A DNA stretch of 64,000 bases, taken from positions 1 through 64,000 of the forward strand of contig UCBZ01000006.1 in assembly GCA_900470775.1 (NCBI GenBank). The letters run 5' to 3'. Below the pieces are notes generated by a model. That model saw nothing but the letters and a program-made list of their open reading frames with translations, searched no databases and was not told the DNA's origin. The position numbers and the translations under genes are program-made. Below are positions 7,264 to 17,135 of this stretch, one piece after another (positions within the stretch are counted from its first letter, which is position 1; every line of letters starts with the position of its first letter). This DNA comes from Hyphomicrobiales bacterium. GTDB taxonomy: Bacteria; Pseudomonadota; Alphaproteobacteria; Rhizobiales; Beijerinckiaceae.

Positions 7264-8670
7264 ATGCTCGTCCTGCTCGGTTCCTTTCTCGCCCTGATGA
7301 TCCTCGGCGTGCCGGTGGCAATCGCCATGGCCGTCGCCTCTCTCGCCTTCATCCTGATTTCGGGCACGGTGCCCGATGTCATCCTGGCCCAGCGCATGAT
7401 CGCCGGCGTCGAGAGCTTTCCGCTGCTCGCCGTGCCGTTCTTCATCCTGGCCGGCAATCTGATGAACATCGCCGGCGTCACGGGCCGCATCTATGCCTTT
7501 GCGGTTTCGCTGGTCGGCTGGATGCGTGGCGGCCTGGCGCAGGTCAACATCATCGGTTCCGTGATCTTCTCGGGCATGTCGGGCACCGCGATCGCGGATG
7601 CCGCCGGCATCGGCACGATCGAGATCAAGGCGATGAAGGACCATGGCTATTCGGCCGAGGTCGCCGTCGGCGTCACGGCGGCGTCGGCCACGCTGGGGCC
7701 GATCATTCCGCCCTCGCTGCCCTTCGTCATCTACGGCATGATGTCGAACACCTCGATCGGTGCGCTCTTCCTCGGCGGCGTCATCCCCGGTGTCGTGATG
7801 ACGCTGTTCATGATGGCGACCGTCGCGATCTTCGCCCGCATCTACAAATGGGGTTCCGACGCCGCCTTCTCCTGGCATGAGATCGGCACCGCCGGCATCG
7901 AGGTCGCGGTGGTGCTCGGCTTCCCGCTGGTCGCTTACGGCCTGATCTGGGCCGGCCTGTCGGATAATCTCGCGATCGGCCTCGCGCTGGCGGTGCTGCT
8001 GGGCCTCGACTACTATTTCGACTTCTCGGCCGTGATGGCGCTGATGACGCCGGTCATCCTGATCGGCGGCATGACGATGGGCTGGTTCACACCGACGGAA
8101 GCTGCCGCCGCGGCGGTGATCTGGTCGCTGTTCCTCGGCCTGGTGCGCTATCGCTCGATGACACTGCGGACGCTGACCAAGGCGACCTTCGACACGATCG
8201 AGACCACGGCCTCCGTGCTCTTCATCGTCACCGCGGCTTCCATCTTCGCCTGGCTGCTGACGGTCTCGAACACAGCGCAGATCATGTCGGACGCGATCCT
8301 CGGCCTGACCCAGAACAAATGGGTCTTCCTGATCCTGGTGAACCTGCTGCTGCTGTTCATCGGCTGCTTCCTCGACACCATCGCCGCGATTACCATCGTG
8401 GTGCCGATCCTGCTGCCGATCGCCCTCAAGCTCGGCGTCGACCCGATCCATTTCGGCTTGATCATGACGCTGAACCTGATGATCGGCTTGCTGCATCCGC
8501 CGCTCGGCATGGTGCTGTTCGTGCTCTCGCGCGTCGCCAACCTGTCGGTCGAGCGCACCACCATGGCGATCTTGCCCTGGCTGATCCCGCTCTTCGCGGC
8601 CCTCTTCGCGATCACCTTCATCCCCGAGCTGACGCTCTGGCTGCCGCGCACGATGGGGATGATCAGATAG
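7264..8670 (+). CDS. dctM: TRAP transporter large permease, DctM family
   Basis: A 468-residue protein with about 12 predicted membrane segments, starting MLVLLGSFLALMILGVPVAIAMA. Family motifs are visible: AVPFFILAGNLMN, GSVIFSGMSGTAIADAAGIGTIEI, GPIIPPSLPFVIYG and, near the end, HFGLIMTLNLMIGLLHPPLG. It is the ion-coupled channel of the TRAP system (normally sodium-driven). Length is slightly greater than the usual 425-440 because of an expanded central region around residues 195-265. It completes the dctPQM operon under the upstream GntR regulator. Confidence 0.92.
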   Translation: MLVLLGSFLALMILGVPVAIAMAVASLAFILISGTVPDVILAQRMIAGVESFPLLAVPFFILAGNLMNIAGVTGRIYAFAVSLVGWMRGGLAQVNIIGSVIFSGMSGTAIADAAGIGTIEIKAMKDHGYSAEVAVGVTAASATLGPIIPPSLPFVIYGMMSNTSIGALFLGGVIPGVVMTLFMMATVAIFARIYKWGSDAAFSWHEIGTAGIEVAVVLGFPLVAYGLIWAGLSDNLAIGLALAVLLGLDYYFDFSAVMALMTPVILIGGMTMGWFTPTEAAAAAVIWSLFLGLVRYRSMTLRTLTKATFDTIETTASVLFIVTAASIFAWLLTVSNTAQIMSDAILGLTQNKWVFLILVNLLLLFIGCFLDTIAAITIVVPILLPIALKLGVDPIHFGLIMTLNLMIGLLHPPLGMVLFVLSRVANLSVERTTMAILPWLIPLFAALFAITFIPELTLWLPRTMGMIR

Positions 8671-8818
8671 GGCCAGGTCCGGCCGCGACGACGTCCGCCA
8701 TAACTGAAGTCTGCCATGCCTCCGGCGTTGACCTGCCTTGCGCCGGGGCGGGAGTTGCGGACGCATCGCCGGTACACCATTCTCTCGACAAAGGGGTGCT
8801 GCCAGTGAGGTGGGACCG

Positions 8819-10036
8819 ATGGACGCCTTTGTTGCCAGGATGCTGTCGCGGCTGATCAAGGAGCCGCGGATCGATGTGGTTTTCCCCGACGGAACGTTGC
8901 AATCCGTCGGCAAGGGCGATGCGCCCGCGATCCGCATGCGGATCGTCGATCGCCCGACCGAACTGAAGCTCGCCCTCAATCCCGAACTGGCCCTGGGCGA
9001 GGCGATGATGGACGGGCGGGTCGTCGTTGAGAAGGGCTCGCTCTACGATCTGCTCGACCTTCTGATCGCCGGCCTCCACAAGGCGCGGCCGGATGGCTGG
9101 AGCAAGACGCTGGCGGGCCTGCGCACGGCCGTGCGCCGCTTCCACCAGCACAACACCCCGGCGCTGGCGAAGCGCAACGTCGCGCATCACTACGACCTGC
9201 GCAGCGACTTCTTCCGCCTCTTCCTCGACGACGACATGCAGTATTCCTGCGCCTATTTCGCGCGGCCCGACATGACGCTCGCGGAAGCCCAACTCGCCAA
9301 GAAGCGCCATGTCATCGCCAAGCTCGCGCTCGAACCGGGCCAGCGCGTCCTCGATATCGGATGCGGCTGGGGCGGGCTCGGCCTGACCATCGCCGGCGAG
9401 GCGGGCGCTCATGTCACGGGCATCACCCTGTCGGAAGAACAGCTCGCGGTCGCCAGGGAGCGCGGCGCGGAATCCGGGCTACCGGTCGAGTTCCGCCTGC
9501 AGGACTACCGCACCGTCAGCGGTCCGTTCGACCGCATCGTCTCGGTCGGCATGTTCGAGCATGTCGGCGTCGGCTATTACCGGCCGTATTTCCGCAAGAT
9601 CGCCGAGCTGCTGACCGAGGACGGCATCGCGCTGATCCACACCATCGGCCGCAGCACGCCTCCGGGCGCGACCAACCCTTTCATCGCCAAGTACATCTTC
9701 CCGGGCGGCTACATTCCGGCGCTCTCCGAAATGACGGCGGCGGTCGAGAAGGAAGGACTGATCATCACCGATGTCGAGGTGCTGCGCCTGCATTACGCCG
9801 AGACGCTGAAGGCCTGGCGCGAGCGCTTCCTCGCCCGCCGTGCCGAGGTCGTGGACATGTATGACGAGCGCTTCGCCCGGATGTGGGAGTTCTACCTTGC
9901 CTCCTCGGAAGCAAGCTTCCGCCACGACGATCTCGTCGTCTTCCAGCTCCAGATCGCCAAACGCCTCGACACGCTGCCGATGACGCGAGACTACATCACG
10001 CGGCAGGAGGGTTCCGTTCCCCGGCAGTCGCCGTGA
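8819..10036 (+). CDS. cfa: Cyclopropane-fatty-acyl-phospholipid synthase family protein
   Basis: A 405-residue SAM-dependent methyltransferase that would cyclopropanate unsaturated acyl chains of membrane phospholipids. The SAM-binding motif VLDIGCGWGGLGLTIA is followed by GITLSEEQLAVAR. The family signature HYDLRSDFFRLFLDDDMQYSCAYF precedes it, and the bicarbonate/active-site region FIAKYIFPGGYIPAL and SVGMFEHVG are present. The ATG at 8819 is preceded by GAGGTGGG at good distance. It is a monocistron between the TRAP operon and the convergent citrate synthase gene. Several rhizobial genomes carry more than one Cfa paralogue, so its exact role is uncertain. Confidence 0.9.
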   Translation: MDAFVARMLSRLIKEPRIDVVFPDGTLQSVGKGDAPAIRMRIVDRPTELKLALNPELALGEAMMDGRVVVEKGSLYDLLDLLIAGLHKARPDGWSKTLAGLRTAVRRFHQHNTPALAKRNVAHHYDLRSDFFRLFLDDDMQYSCAYFARPDMTLAEAQLAKKRHVIAKLALEPGQRVLDIGCGWGGLGLTIAGEAGAHVTGITLSEEQLAVARERGAESGLPVEFRLQDYRTVSGPFDRIVSVGMFEHVGVGYYRPYFRKIAELLTEDGIALIHTIGRSTPPGATNPFIAKYIFPGGYIPALSEMTAAVEKEGLIITDVEVLRLHYAETLKAWRERFLARRAEVVDMYDERFARMWEFYLASSEASFRHDDLVVFQLQIAKRLDTLPMTRDYITRQEGSVPRQSP

Positions 10037-10067
10037 AGGCGAGTGGGGCAGGACGGCGTCAGCGCGC

Positions 10068-11207
10068 TCAGCCCGGCTCCGGCCCGGTATAGCGGGCGCG
10101 CGGGCGGATCAACCGCCCGGTCTCGAACTGCTCCAGCGCATGCGCGATCCATCCGGTGCAGCGCGCGGCGGCGAAGAGCTGGAATGGCGCATCCTCGCCG
10201 AGGACCAGCCGCGTCGCCAGTGCGGTGAGGGCGAAATCGATGTTCGGCGCTTCCCCGGTCAACGCTGCGATGGTGCGTTGCGCCCGGGCATAGGCGGGCG
10301 GCGGCTCGAAGGCGGCGAGCAGCGCTGCCGCCCGCGGGTCGCCGTCCGGATAGAGCGGGTGGCCGAAGCCGGGCAGGGGCGTGCCGGCGCCGAGGCGTGC
10401 CGCAACCACCTCCTCGATCCCCTCCCGCTCGGCCTCGCGCATCAACATCAGCACCCGCCGCGCCATTCCGCCATGCAGCGGCCCGGACAGGGCCGAAAGC
10501 CCGGTCATGACACAGGCTGCCAGCGAGGCACCGGTCGAGGCTGTGACGCGCACGGCGAACGTCGAGGCGTTGAGCTCGTGATCGGCGAGCAGCACCAGCG
10601 CCCGGCGGACCAAATCGGCGCCCTTGCTGTCGCATCCCCAGGCCTGGGCCAGTCGCGCATGGATCGGCCCTTGGCCGGGACGGCCGGCGATGGCGTCCAC
10701 CAGGGCGTCGAGCACCGAGGCCGCTTCGAGATAGAGCGTCTTCTTCGTTCGTCCGGCCATGGCCGCGTCGCCGGCCGCGCGCTCGGCAAGGACGGCGAAG
10801 ATCCGCTGCCGGGCCGGACCCTCCGGCACCAGGGTGAAGAGCGGCGGGAAACGCTGCGTCCCGCAATCCCACAGCAGCCGTGCAATGTCTTCGAGCTTCG
10901 CCGTCCTCGCCAATTCCGCGGCATCTTGTCCGCGATACCAGAGCCGGCCGCGCAGGATCGTCGTGATGTCGGAGGACAGGACCGGCTCGCCCCAGGCGAT
11001 CGCATCCTCGGCGATGGCCGCCGGGCGTCGGCCGCGTTGCTTGCGGTGCTCGAGCCGGCCGACATCGACGGCGCGGTAGAGCCTGCGGCGTGAATCGCTG
11101 GGATCCGCCCGCGCTTCGATCAGCCCGCGGCTGACATAGGCGTAGAGCGTCTGCGGCTTCAGCCCGAGCCGGGTCATCACGTCCGTTGCCGTCAGCCAGT
11201 CGCTCAT
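10068..11207 (-). CDS. Citrate synthase-like protein with N-terminal MerR-type DNA-binding domain
   Basis: A 379-residue fusion. Residues 4-58 look like a MerR-type winged helix-turn-helix (LTATDVMTRLGLKPQTLYAYV, then SRRRLYRAVDV). The remainder is a citrate-synthase fold: YRGQDAAELA, ADHELNASTF with the first catalytic His, GFGHPLYPDGDPRA with the second, and APNIDFALTAL with the catalytic Asp. It may condense acetyl-CoA or another acyl-CoA with an oxoacid. The DNA-binding domain suggests that it also senses these ligands and regulates transcription. It is divergent from a second citrate synthase gene at 11294, with ATTGA repeats between them. The function of such fusions is not established to my knowledge. 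Confidence 0.85.
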   Translation of the reverse strand: MSDWLTATDVMTRLGLKPQTLYAYVSRGLIEARADPSDSRRRLYRAVDVGRLEHRKQRGRRPAAIAEDAIAWGEPVLSSDITTILRGRLWYRGQDAAELARTAKLEDIARLLWDCGTQRFPPLFTLVPEGPARQRIFAVLAERAAGDAAMAGRTKKTLYLEAASVLDALVDAIAGRPGQGPIHARLAQAWGCDSKGADLVRRALVLLADHELNASTFAVRVTASTGASLAACVMTGLSALSGPLHGGMARRVLMLMREAEREGIEEVVAARLGAGTPLPGFGHPLYPDGDPRAAALLAAFEPPPAYARAQRTIAALTGEAPNIDFALTALATRLVLGEDAPFQLFAAARCTGWIAHALEQFETGRLIRPRARYTGPEPG

Positions 11208-11240
11208 TGAAATACATTGATTATATTGTTCAAGATTGAT
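11205..11240. promoter_or_regulatory. Four phased ATTGA/ATTGT repeats in the divergent citrate-synthase promoter
   Basis: ATTGA occurs at 11206, 11216 and 11235, and ATTGT at 11225, a spacing of 10, 9 and 10 bases, so all copies face the same side of the helix. The region is the most AT-rich stretch of the 86-base divergent gap. It begins at the start codon of the minus-strand gene. It is a good candidate operator for the DNA-binding citrate synthase. Confidence 0.5.
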
Positions 11241-11293
11241 TCTAGCGATGAAGCTTCCAATTCTCAAGCCATCATCATGCAGGAGAGATCGCC

Positions 11294-12373
11294 ATGTCCG
11301 ATGGCCTTGAAGATGTCGTCGCCGCCCATACCATCCTGTCGGAAGTCGACGGCTCGGCCGGCCGCCTCGTGATCCGCGGCCACAGCCTCGACGAACTGGC
11401 CGGCCATACCTCCTTCGAGGCGATGGCGGCCCTGATGCTGGACGGGCTGCTGCCTGGCCTGCCGGCTGGGCGGGAATTTGGCATGGCGCTGGGGCAGGCC
11501 CGCTCGCAGATCTTCGACGCCGTCGTCGTGCCCGCTGCACTCCCGGAAAGCCTGTCGCCGATCGAGGCCCTGCGCGCCTGGACCGCACTGATTCCGGACG
11601 GGGAGGATGCCGGCACCGCCTTGAAACTCCTCGCCGCGCCGGCTGTCTTCACGGCGGCGGCCGCGCGCCGGGATCGCGGTCTTCCCCCGCTCGCGCCCGA
11701 TCCGACCCTGCCGCAGGCGGCCGACATGCTGCGGATGACGAGCGGTCGCGCGGCCGGCCCCGGTCAGGCCTCGGCGCTCGACAGCTATCTCGTCACCGTC
11801 GCCGATCACGGCCTCAATGCCTCGACCTTCGCAGCGCGCGTCGTCGCCTCGACGCGCGCAGGGCTGACATCCGCGGTGCTGGCCGGGATCAGCGCGCTGA
11901 GGGGGCCGCTTCATGGCGGCGCGCCGGGCCCGGTCATCGAGATGCTCGATGCGATCGGCGAGCCGGCCAACGCACGGGCCTGGCTGGAAGCTGCGCTCGA
12001 TCGCGGCGAGCGGCTGATGGGTTTTGGCCATCGGATCTACCGGGTGCGCGATCCGCGCGCCGATGCCTTGAAGAGCGCCATCCGTCGTCTTGGTCAGGAT
12101 GCGGGGCGTATCGCCCATGCCGAGGCGGTCGAGCAGGCGGCGCTCGCCATCCTGCGCGAGCGCAAGCCTGGCCGGCCTCTCGAGACCAATGTCGAGTTCT
12201 ATACCGCACTGCTGCTCGAGGCTCTCGGCTTTCCGCCGGAGGCCTTTACCTGCGTCTTCGCCACCGGCCGCACGATCGGCTGGCTCGCCCATGCCCGTGA
12301 GCAGATCGCGGGCGGCCGGCTGATCAGGCCGCAATCGGTCTATGTCGGTCCGCGGCCGCAGCAGGCGGCCTGA
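11294..12373 (+). CDS. Citrate synthase / 2-methylcitrate synthase family protein
   Basis: A 359-residue citrate-synthase fold protein starting MSDGLEDVVAAHTILSEVDG. The catalytic histidines are in VADHGLNASTF and MGFGHRIYRVRDPRA. The position normally occupied by the catalytic Asp reads NVEFYTA, so it is Glu. I recall NVEFY in other actinobacterial and proteobacterial relatives, so it may be a subfamily trait. AGGAGAG at 11281 is a strong ribosome-binding site. With the divergent HTH-carrying paralogue it may form a two-subunit enzyme, or the paralogue may regulate it. Housekeeping gltA is probably elsewhere, since this protein is shorter than GltA. Confidence 0.87.
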   Translation: MSDGLEDVVAAHTILSEVDGSAGRLVIRGHSLDELAGHTSFEAMAALMLDGLLPGLPAGREFGMALGQARSQIFDAVVVPAALPESLSPIEALRAWTALIPDGEDAGTALKLLAAPAVFTAAAARRDRGLPPLAPDPTLPQAADMLRMTSGRAAGPGQASALDSYLVTVADHGLNASTFAARVVASTRAGLTSAVLAGISALRGPLHGGAPGPVIEMLDAIGEPANARAWLEAALDRGERLMGFGHRIYRVRDPRADALKSAIRRLGQDAGRIAHAEAVEQAALAILRERKPGRPLETNVEFYTALLLEALGFPPEAFTCVFATGRTIGWLAHAREQIAGGRLIRPQSVYVGPRPQQAA

Positions 12374-12460
12374 AGCTTGCTGCAGTCCACATGCTCGGGC
12401 TTGACCCGAGTATCTCCGGCCGGTTGGAGCTCTGGCCGACGCCTTCCTGTCCTGAGAGTC

Positions 12461-12494
12461 TCGGGTCTGCGCTTCGCTTCGCCCGGGAATGACG
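12461..12494. repeat. Copy of a dispersed intergenic repeat
   Basis: The sequence TCGGGTCTGCGCTTCGCTTC followed by GCCCGGGAATGACG recurs almost unchanged at 55438-55470 (there GGGATGACG). It lies in the 128-base gap after the citrate synthase gene. The preceding part (CGGGCTTGACCCGAG) forms a small hairpin and may belong to the same degenerate element. REP-like; no coding signal. Confidence 0.7.
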
Positions 12495-12501
12495 CCGAGA
12501 A

Positions 12502-13065
12502 TTAGCGCTCAGGCACCAGCCAGACAGCATAGAGCTCTGCCTCATCGCCGCTGACGACCAACTCAACGCGCCCCGGCGCGTCGAGGATCGCGCTGTCGCC
12601 GGCGGTAAGTTCCGCCCCATTCACCTGCCAGTCGCCCTTTCGGGCGACCAGCACCAGCAGGCCTTCGGTAGCGTTGAGCGAGCCTGCATCGGAAACGCGC
12701 TCGATCCAGTGTCGCCAGCGGCCGCGGCGGGACATCACGTTGAGATCGTCGATCGGCCCCTCGACCAGCAGCCCGTCGACAGCCCGGTCGGCGGCGAAGG
12801 GGCAGGGCGCGCTGGTGCGATCCAGCCTGATGCGCTCGCCATCGCGGAAGGCCAGCGTGATACCGGCGCCGGTCAGCACCGACAATGTCCGGTCGATGCC
12901 GGGAAAGGACGAGAACGGCCCGTCCTGCCCGACATGGGCCATGCTGATGCGCCAGTCGAAATCGCTCAGTGAGGCGCCCTCCGGCGCGACCGCGATCTCG
13001 GTCGTCGTCCCTGCGCCGTTCTTCCACGGCATGACCAGGCAGTCGGCGGCGCGGATGATGCGCAT
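12502..13065 (-). CDS. hutD: HutD family protein
   Basis: A 187-residue bicupin-like HutD protein. Recognisable segments are DCLVMPWKNGAGTTTEIAV near the N-terminus and WRISMAHVGQDGPFSSFPGIDRT. HutD is conserved in hut operons of Pseudomonas and rhizobia. There it is thought to limit the maximum level of hut expression, possibly by binding formylglutamate or urocanate; it has no proven catalytic role. The start at 13065 lies 11 bases after hutU and has GAGGGCG upstream. It is the last gene of the minus-strand hut operon. Confidence 0.9.
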   Translation of the reverse strand: MRIIRAADCLVMPWKNGAGTTTEIAVAPEGASLSDFDWRISMAHVGQDGPFSSFPGIDRTLSVLTGAGITLAFRDGERIRLDRTSAPCPFAADRAVDGLLVEGPIDDLNVMSRRGRWRHWIERVSDAGSLNATEGLLVLVARKGDWQVNGAELTAGDSAILDAPGRVELVVSGDEAELYAVWLVPER

Positions 13066-13076
13066 GGCGTTCGCCC

Positions 13077-14744
13077 TCAGCCCAGTATTCCCGGCAGCCG
13101 CAGCCCCTTCTCCTTCGCGCACTCCACGGCGATCTCGTAGCCCGCATCGGCATGGCGCATCACGCCGGTGGCCGGGTCGTTCCAGAGCACGCGCTCCAGC
13201 CGTTTCGCCGCTTCCGGCGTGCCGTCGGCGACGATCACCACGCCCGAATGCTGCGAATAGCCCATGCCGACGCCGCCGCCATGGTGCAGCGAGACCCAGG
13301 TCGCGCCGCCCGCCGTGTTGAGCAAAGCGTTCAGCAGCGGCCAGTCGGAGACCGCATCCGAGCCGTCCTTCATCGCCTCCGTCTCGCGGTTGGGCGAGGC
13401 GACCGAGCCGGAATCGAGATGATCGCGGCCGATCACGACGGGCGCCTTGAGTTCGCCCTTGGCGACCATCTCGTTGAAGGCGAGGCCGAGCCGATGTCGA
13501 TCACCCAGGCCGACCCAGCAGATGCGCGCGGGGAGACCCTGGAACTTGATCCGCTCGCGCGCCATGTCGAGCCAGTTGTGCAGATGCGCGTCGTTCGGCA
13601 TCAGCTCCTTCACCTTGGCGTCGGTCTTGTAGATGTCCTCGGGATCGCCCGACAGCGCCGCCCAGCGAAACGGCCCGACGCCCCGGCAGAACAGCGGCCG
13701 GATATAGGCCGGCACGAAGCCGGGAAAATCGAAGGCGTCCGCGACGCCCATGTCCTTGGCCATCTGGCGGATGTTGTTGCCGTAATCGAGCGTCGGCACG
13801 CCCATGCGGTGGAAATCGAGCATGGCGCCGACATGCACCGCCATCGACTCCTTCGCCGCCTGGATCGTCCCGGTCGGGTCGCGCTCCCGACGATCCTCCC
13901 ATTCGGACAATGTCCAGCCGGCCGGCAGATAGCCGTTCAGCGGATCATGCGCCGAGGTCTGGTCGGTGACGACGTCGGGTCGGATGCCGCGCTCCACCAT
14001 GTCGGGGAAGACCTCGGCGGCATTGCCGAGCACGCCGACCGAGACGGCTTTCCCGGCCTTGTGCGCGCGCTCGATGATCTCCAGCGCTTCGTCGACGCTG
14101 TCGGCCTTCTCGTCGAGATAGCCGGTGCGCAGGCGGAACTCGATCGACGAAGGCTTGCATTCGACGGCAATCATCGAGGCGCCCGCCATGGTCGCGGCGA
14201 GCGGCTGAGCCCCGCCCATGCCGCCGAGCCCGCCGGTCAGCACCCATTTACCCTTGAGCGAGCCGCCGAAATGCTGCCGGCCGACCTCGACGAAGGTCTC
14301 GTAGGTCCCCTGAACGATGCCTTGTGTGCCGATATAGATCCAGGAGCCGGCCGTCATCTGGCCGTACATCATCAGCCCGAGCTTATCGAGATGGTGGAAA
14401 TGCTCCCAATTGGCATAGGCCGGGACGAGGTTGGAGTTGGCGATCAGTACGCGCGGCGCGTCCGGATGCGTCTTGAAGATGCCGACCGGCTTGCCGGACT
14501 GCACCAGCAGCGTCTCGTCAGCTTCGAGCGAGCGCAGCGAGGCGCAGATGCGGTCGAAATCCTCCCAGGTGCGTGCGGCTCGGCCGATGCCGCCATAGAC
14601 TACGAGCTCGCCTGGCTTTTCGGCGACATCCGGATCGAGATTGTTCATCAGCATCCGCAGCGGCGCTTCGGTGAGCCAGCTCTTGGCGGACAACTCCGTG
14701 CCGTGCGGGCTGCGGATGACGCGGCTGTTGTCGATGCGGGTCAT
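13077..14744 (-). CDS. hutU: Urocanate hydratase (urocanase)
   Basis: A 555-residue cytosolic enzyme that hydrates urocanate to imidazolone propionate with NAD+ as an electrophilic cofactor, step two of histidine breakdown. Diagnostic stretches are [19 protein letters not shown], the nucleotide-binding [34 protein letters not shown] with the conserved Cys, and [15 protein letters not shown]. Length equals the usual 550-560 residues. It lies downstream of hutG by 52 bases in the same operon. Confidence 0.97.
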   Translation of the reverse strand: MTRIDNSRVIRSPHGTELSAKSWLTEAPLRMLMNNLDPDVAEKPGELVVYGGIGRAARTWEDFDRICASLRSLEADETLLVQSGKPVGIFKTHPDAPRVLIANSNLVPAYANWEHFHHLDKLGLMMYGQMTAGSWIYIGTQGIVQGTYETFVEVGRQHFGGSLKGKWVLTGGLGGMGGAQPLAATMAGASMIAVECKPSSIEFRLRTGYLDEKADSVDEALEIIERAHKAGKAVSVGVLGNAAEVFPDMVERGIRPDVVTDQTSAHDPLNGYLPAGWTLSEWEDRRERDPTGTIQAAKESMAVHVGAMLDFHRMGVPTLDYGNNIRQMAKDMGVADAFDFPGFVPAYIRPLFCRGVGPFRWAALSGDPEDIYKTDAKVKELMPNDAHLHNWLDMARERIKFQGLPARICWVGLGDRHRLGLAFNEMVAKGELKAPVVIGRDHLDSGSVASPNRETEAMKDGSDAVSDWPLLNALLNTAGGATWVSLHHGGGVGMGYSQHSGVVIVADGTPEAAKRLERVLWNDPATGVMRHADAGYEIAVECAKEKGLRLPGILG

Positions 14745-14796
14745 GGACGGCTCCGTTCGGGGCAGGGCGGTTTAAGAAATAGGGCGCGGATGGCCG

Positions 14797-15603
14797 TCAG
14801 CCGAGGCCGACGGACTCGACCATCGCGGCAGCAAGCGCCGCATCGATGATGCCCTCGAGCGCGGCCTGAAGCGGACGGGCACGGACGGCGTCGAAATGCC
14901 AGGGCGGCGCTTCCTCTGCGAGATAGGCGCTCAGCGCGATCTCCATCTGGATCGCGTGGACGCCATCCTGCGGGCGGCCGTAATGCCGCGTGATCCAGCC
15001 CCCCTTGAAGCGGCCATTGACGATCTGCGTTAGCTCGTGGCCGGCCATCGCGGCAGCAGCAGCCGTCTCGACCGCGGGCGCGCAGCTTTGGCCCGAATTG
15101 GTGCCGAGATTGAGCGTCGGCAGCATGTCCGGGAAGAGCCGTGGGATGACCGATTTGATCGAGTGGCAGTCCCAGAGCAGGCACCAGCCATGCGCGTTCT
15201 TGGCCCGCGCGATCTCGGCAACGAGCGCATCATGATAGGGCTGGAAATAGACCTCGCGCCGCCTTGCGATCTCGGCCTCGGCGGGCGGCGTCGTCCAGAT
15301 CGGCTCGCCGTCGAAGGTCGTCGTCGGCACCAGCTCCGTCGTCGCCTGGCCCGGATAGAGCGAGGCGCCGGACGGGTCGCGGTTGAGGTCGATGACATAA
15401 CGCGACAGCCCGGCTTCGATGATGGTCGGCTGGAAGCGCTCGGCAAAGGCGTACAGCTGGCGCATATGCCAGTCGGTGTCGGGAACGGCCCGGCCGGTCT
15501 CGTTCAGCGCGGCGTGAACCTCAGGCGGCAGGCCGGTGCCGGGATGCGGCATCGACAGGATGAGCGGGGAGGGGCCCCGGGTGACGGTGACGATGTCGGT
15601 CAC
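14797..15603 (-). CDS. hutG: N-formylglutamate deformylase
   Basis: A 268-residue N-formylglutamate amidohydrolase that releases glutamate and formate in the last step of the five-step histidine pathway. Family motifs are [28 protein letters not shown] and [18 protein letters not shown], including likely zinc ligands. The GTG start at 15603 overlaps the hutH stop by four bases (GTGA), which decides the start. The presence of hutF shows that formiminoglutamate is first deiminated, so this is the formylglutamate-type HutG and not the formiminoglutamase of enterics. Confidence 0.93.
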   Translation of the reverse strand: MTDIVTVTRGPSPLILSMPHPGTGLPPEVHAALNETGRAVPDTDWHMRQLYAFAERFQPTIIEAGLSRYVIDLNRDPSGASLYPGQATTELVPTTTFDGEPIWTTPPAEAEIARRREVYFQPYHDALVAEIARAKNAHGWCLLWDCHSIKSVIPRLFPDMLPTLNLGTNSGQSCAPAVETAAAAAMAGHELTQIVNGRFKGGWITRHYGRPQDGVHAIQMEIALSAYLAEEAPPWHFDAVRARPLQAALEGIIDAALAAAMVESVGLG

Positions 15604-17135
15604 GCTCCGAACTCCATGAAGCAATCCAGTCCAGCCGCCTTGCCGACAGCCCCCGACCGCACGAACGCCGTCGCCGCGGCGAGGTCGGGCGCAAGATAGC
15701 GATCCTCGGTCAGCGGCGCGATCTGGCTACGCAGCAGCGCGAGCACCGGCTCCAGCCTCGGGCTTGTCGTCATCGGGCGATGATGCTCGATCGCCTCGGC
15801 CGCCGCCATAAGCTCGACGCCGATGATGCTGGCGGCATTCGCAGCCATGTCGAGCAGGCGATAGGCGCCATGCGTCGCCATCGAGACATGGTCCTCCTGA
15901 TTGGCGGAGGTCGGGATCGTGTCGACCGAGGCCGGATGGGCCTTCTGCTTGTTCTCCGACGCCAGCGCGGCCGCCGTCACCTGCGCGATCATGAAGCCGG
16001 AATTGAGCCCCGCATCGCGCGCCAGGAAGGGCGGCAGACCGCTCATCACCGGATCGACCAAAAGCGCGATCCGGCGCTCGGACAGATTGCCGATCTCGCA
16101 CAGCCCCATCGCCAGCATGTCGGCGGCGAAGGCGACCGGCTCGGCGTGGAAATTCCCGCCGGAGACGATCTCGCCCGGCCCCAGCACCAGCGGATTATCG
16201 GTGACGGCATTGGCCTCGATCGCAAGCGTCGCTGCGGCGTTGGCGAGCAGGTCGCGGATCGCGCCCATCACCTGCGGCTGGCAGCGCAGCGAGTAGGGGT
16301 CCTGCACCTTTGAGTCGCCGAAGCGATGGCTGTCGCGGATTTTGCTGGCGGCGATCAACTCGCGCAGGATGGCGGCGACGCGGATCTGGCCGGGCTGGCC
16401 GCGCAGGCTCTGGATGCGCGGATCGAACGGCGTGTCCGAGCCCTTCAGCGCATCAACCGAGAGCGCGCCTGCGACCAGCGCAGCGTCGAAGACACGAGCC
16501 ATCGCGCTGAGTCCCGCGAGCGCCAGAGCGGTCGAGACCTGCGTGCCGTTGATCAGCGCGAGCCCCTCCTTGGCGCCGAGCACGAGCGGCGCCTGGCCGA
16601 TCCGCGAGAGCGCCTCCGCGGCGGGCATCACCTCGCCCTTCAGCCTGATCTCGCCAACGCCCATCAGCGCGGCGGTGAGATGAGCAAGCGGCGCCAGATC
16701 ACCAGACGCGCCAACCGAACCTTTCGCCGGCACCACCGGCAGCGCATCCGCCGCGAGCGCCCCGACCAGCGCTTCGACCACGACAGGCCGAACACCCGAT
16801 GCCCCGCGTGCCAGGCTCGCCGCCTTCATCGCGAGGATCAGCCGCACGACGCTGTCGGGCAAAGCAGGGCCGGTGCCGACCGCATGCGACAGGATCAGGT
16901 TGCGCTGGAGCGTGGCGAGATCGGCATCGGCGATGCGCACGCTGGCGAGCTTGCCGAAGCCTGTGTTGACGCCATAGGTCACGGTTCCCGCCGCGACGAT
17001 GTCGTCAACGATCGCCTGCGCCGCCGCGATGGCCGGCCCGCTCGCCGCCGAGAGCGAAATCGAGGCGCCGTCGAGCACCTCGCACCATTGCGGCAGGACG
17101 GCATGGCCGGGTTCGATCGGCAGGGGCGTGCTCAT
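15600..17135 (-). CDS. hutH: Histidine ammonia-lyase
   Basis: A 511-residue enzyme that removes ammonia from L-histidine to give urocanate, the first pathway step. The self-processed MIO cofactor arises from Ala143-Ser144-Gly145 in [27 protein letters not shown] near residue 54 supplies the active-site Tyr. [15 protein letters not shown] and [20 protein letters not shown] complete the signature; the usual Gln-Glu-Asp-His follows. The start overlaps the hutI stop (ATGA). Confidence 0.97.
   Translation of the reverse strand: MSTPLPIEPGHAVLPQWCEVLDGASISLSAASGPAIAAAQAIVDDIVAAGTVTYGVNTGFGKLASVRIADADLATLQRNLILSHAVGTGPALPDSVVRLILAMKAASLARGASGVRPVVVEALVGALAADALPVVPAKGSVGASGDLAPLAHLTAALMGVGEIRLKGEVMPAAEALSRIGQAPLVLGAKEGLALINGTQVSTALALAGLSAMARVFDAALVAGALSVDALKGSDTPFDPRIQSLRGQPGQIRVAAILRELIAASKIRDSHRFGDSKVQDPYSLRCQPQVMGAIRDLLANAAATLAIEANAVTDNPLVLGPGEIVSGGNFHAEPVAFAADMLAMGLCEIGNLSERRIALLVDPVMSGLPPFLARDAGLNSGFMIAQVTAAALASENKQKAHPASVDTIPTSANQEDHVSMATHGAYRLLDMAANAASIIGVELMAAAEAIEHHRPMTTSPRLEPVLALLRSQIAPLTEDRYLAPDLAAATAFVRSGAVGKAAGLDCFMEFGA

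Noticed and set aside
7132..8979. Minus-strand open frame of 615 codons.
   Set aside because: Antisense to dctM and the cfa 5' end; almost only Arg, Asp, Gln, Glu and His residues. The sense frame is a clear DctM protein.
12374..12501. Small gene between the citrate synthase and hutD.
   Set aside because: No frame with a plausible start, ribosome-binding site and length; the stretch is mostly dispersed-repeat sequence.
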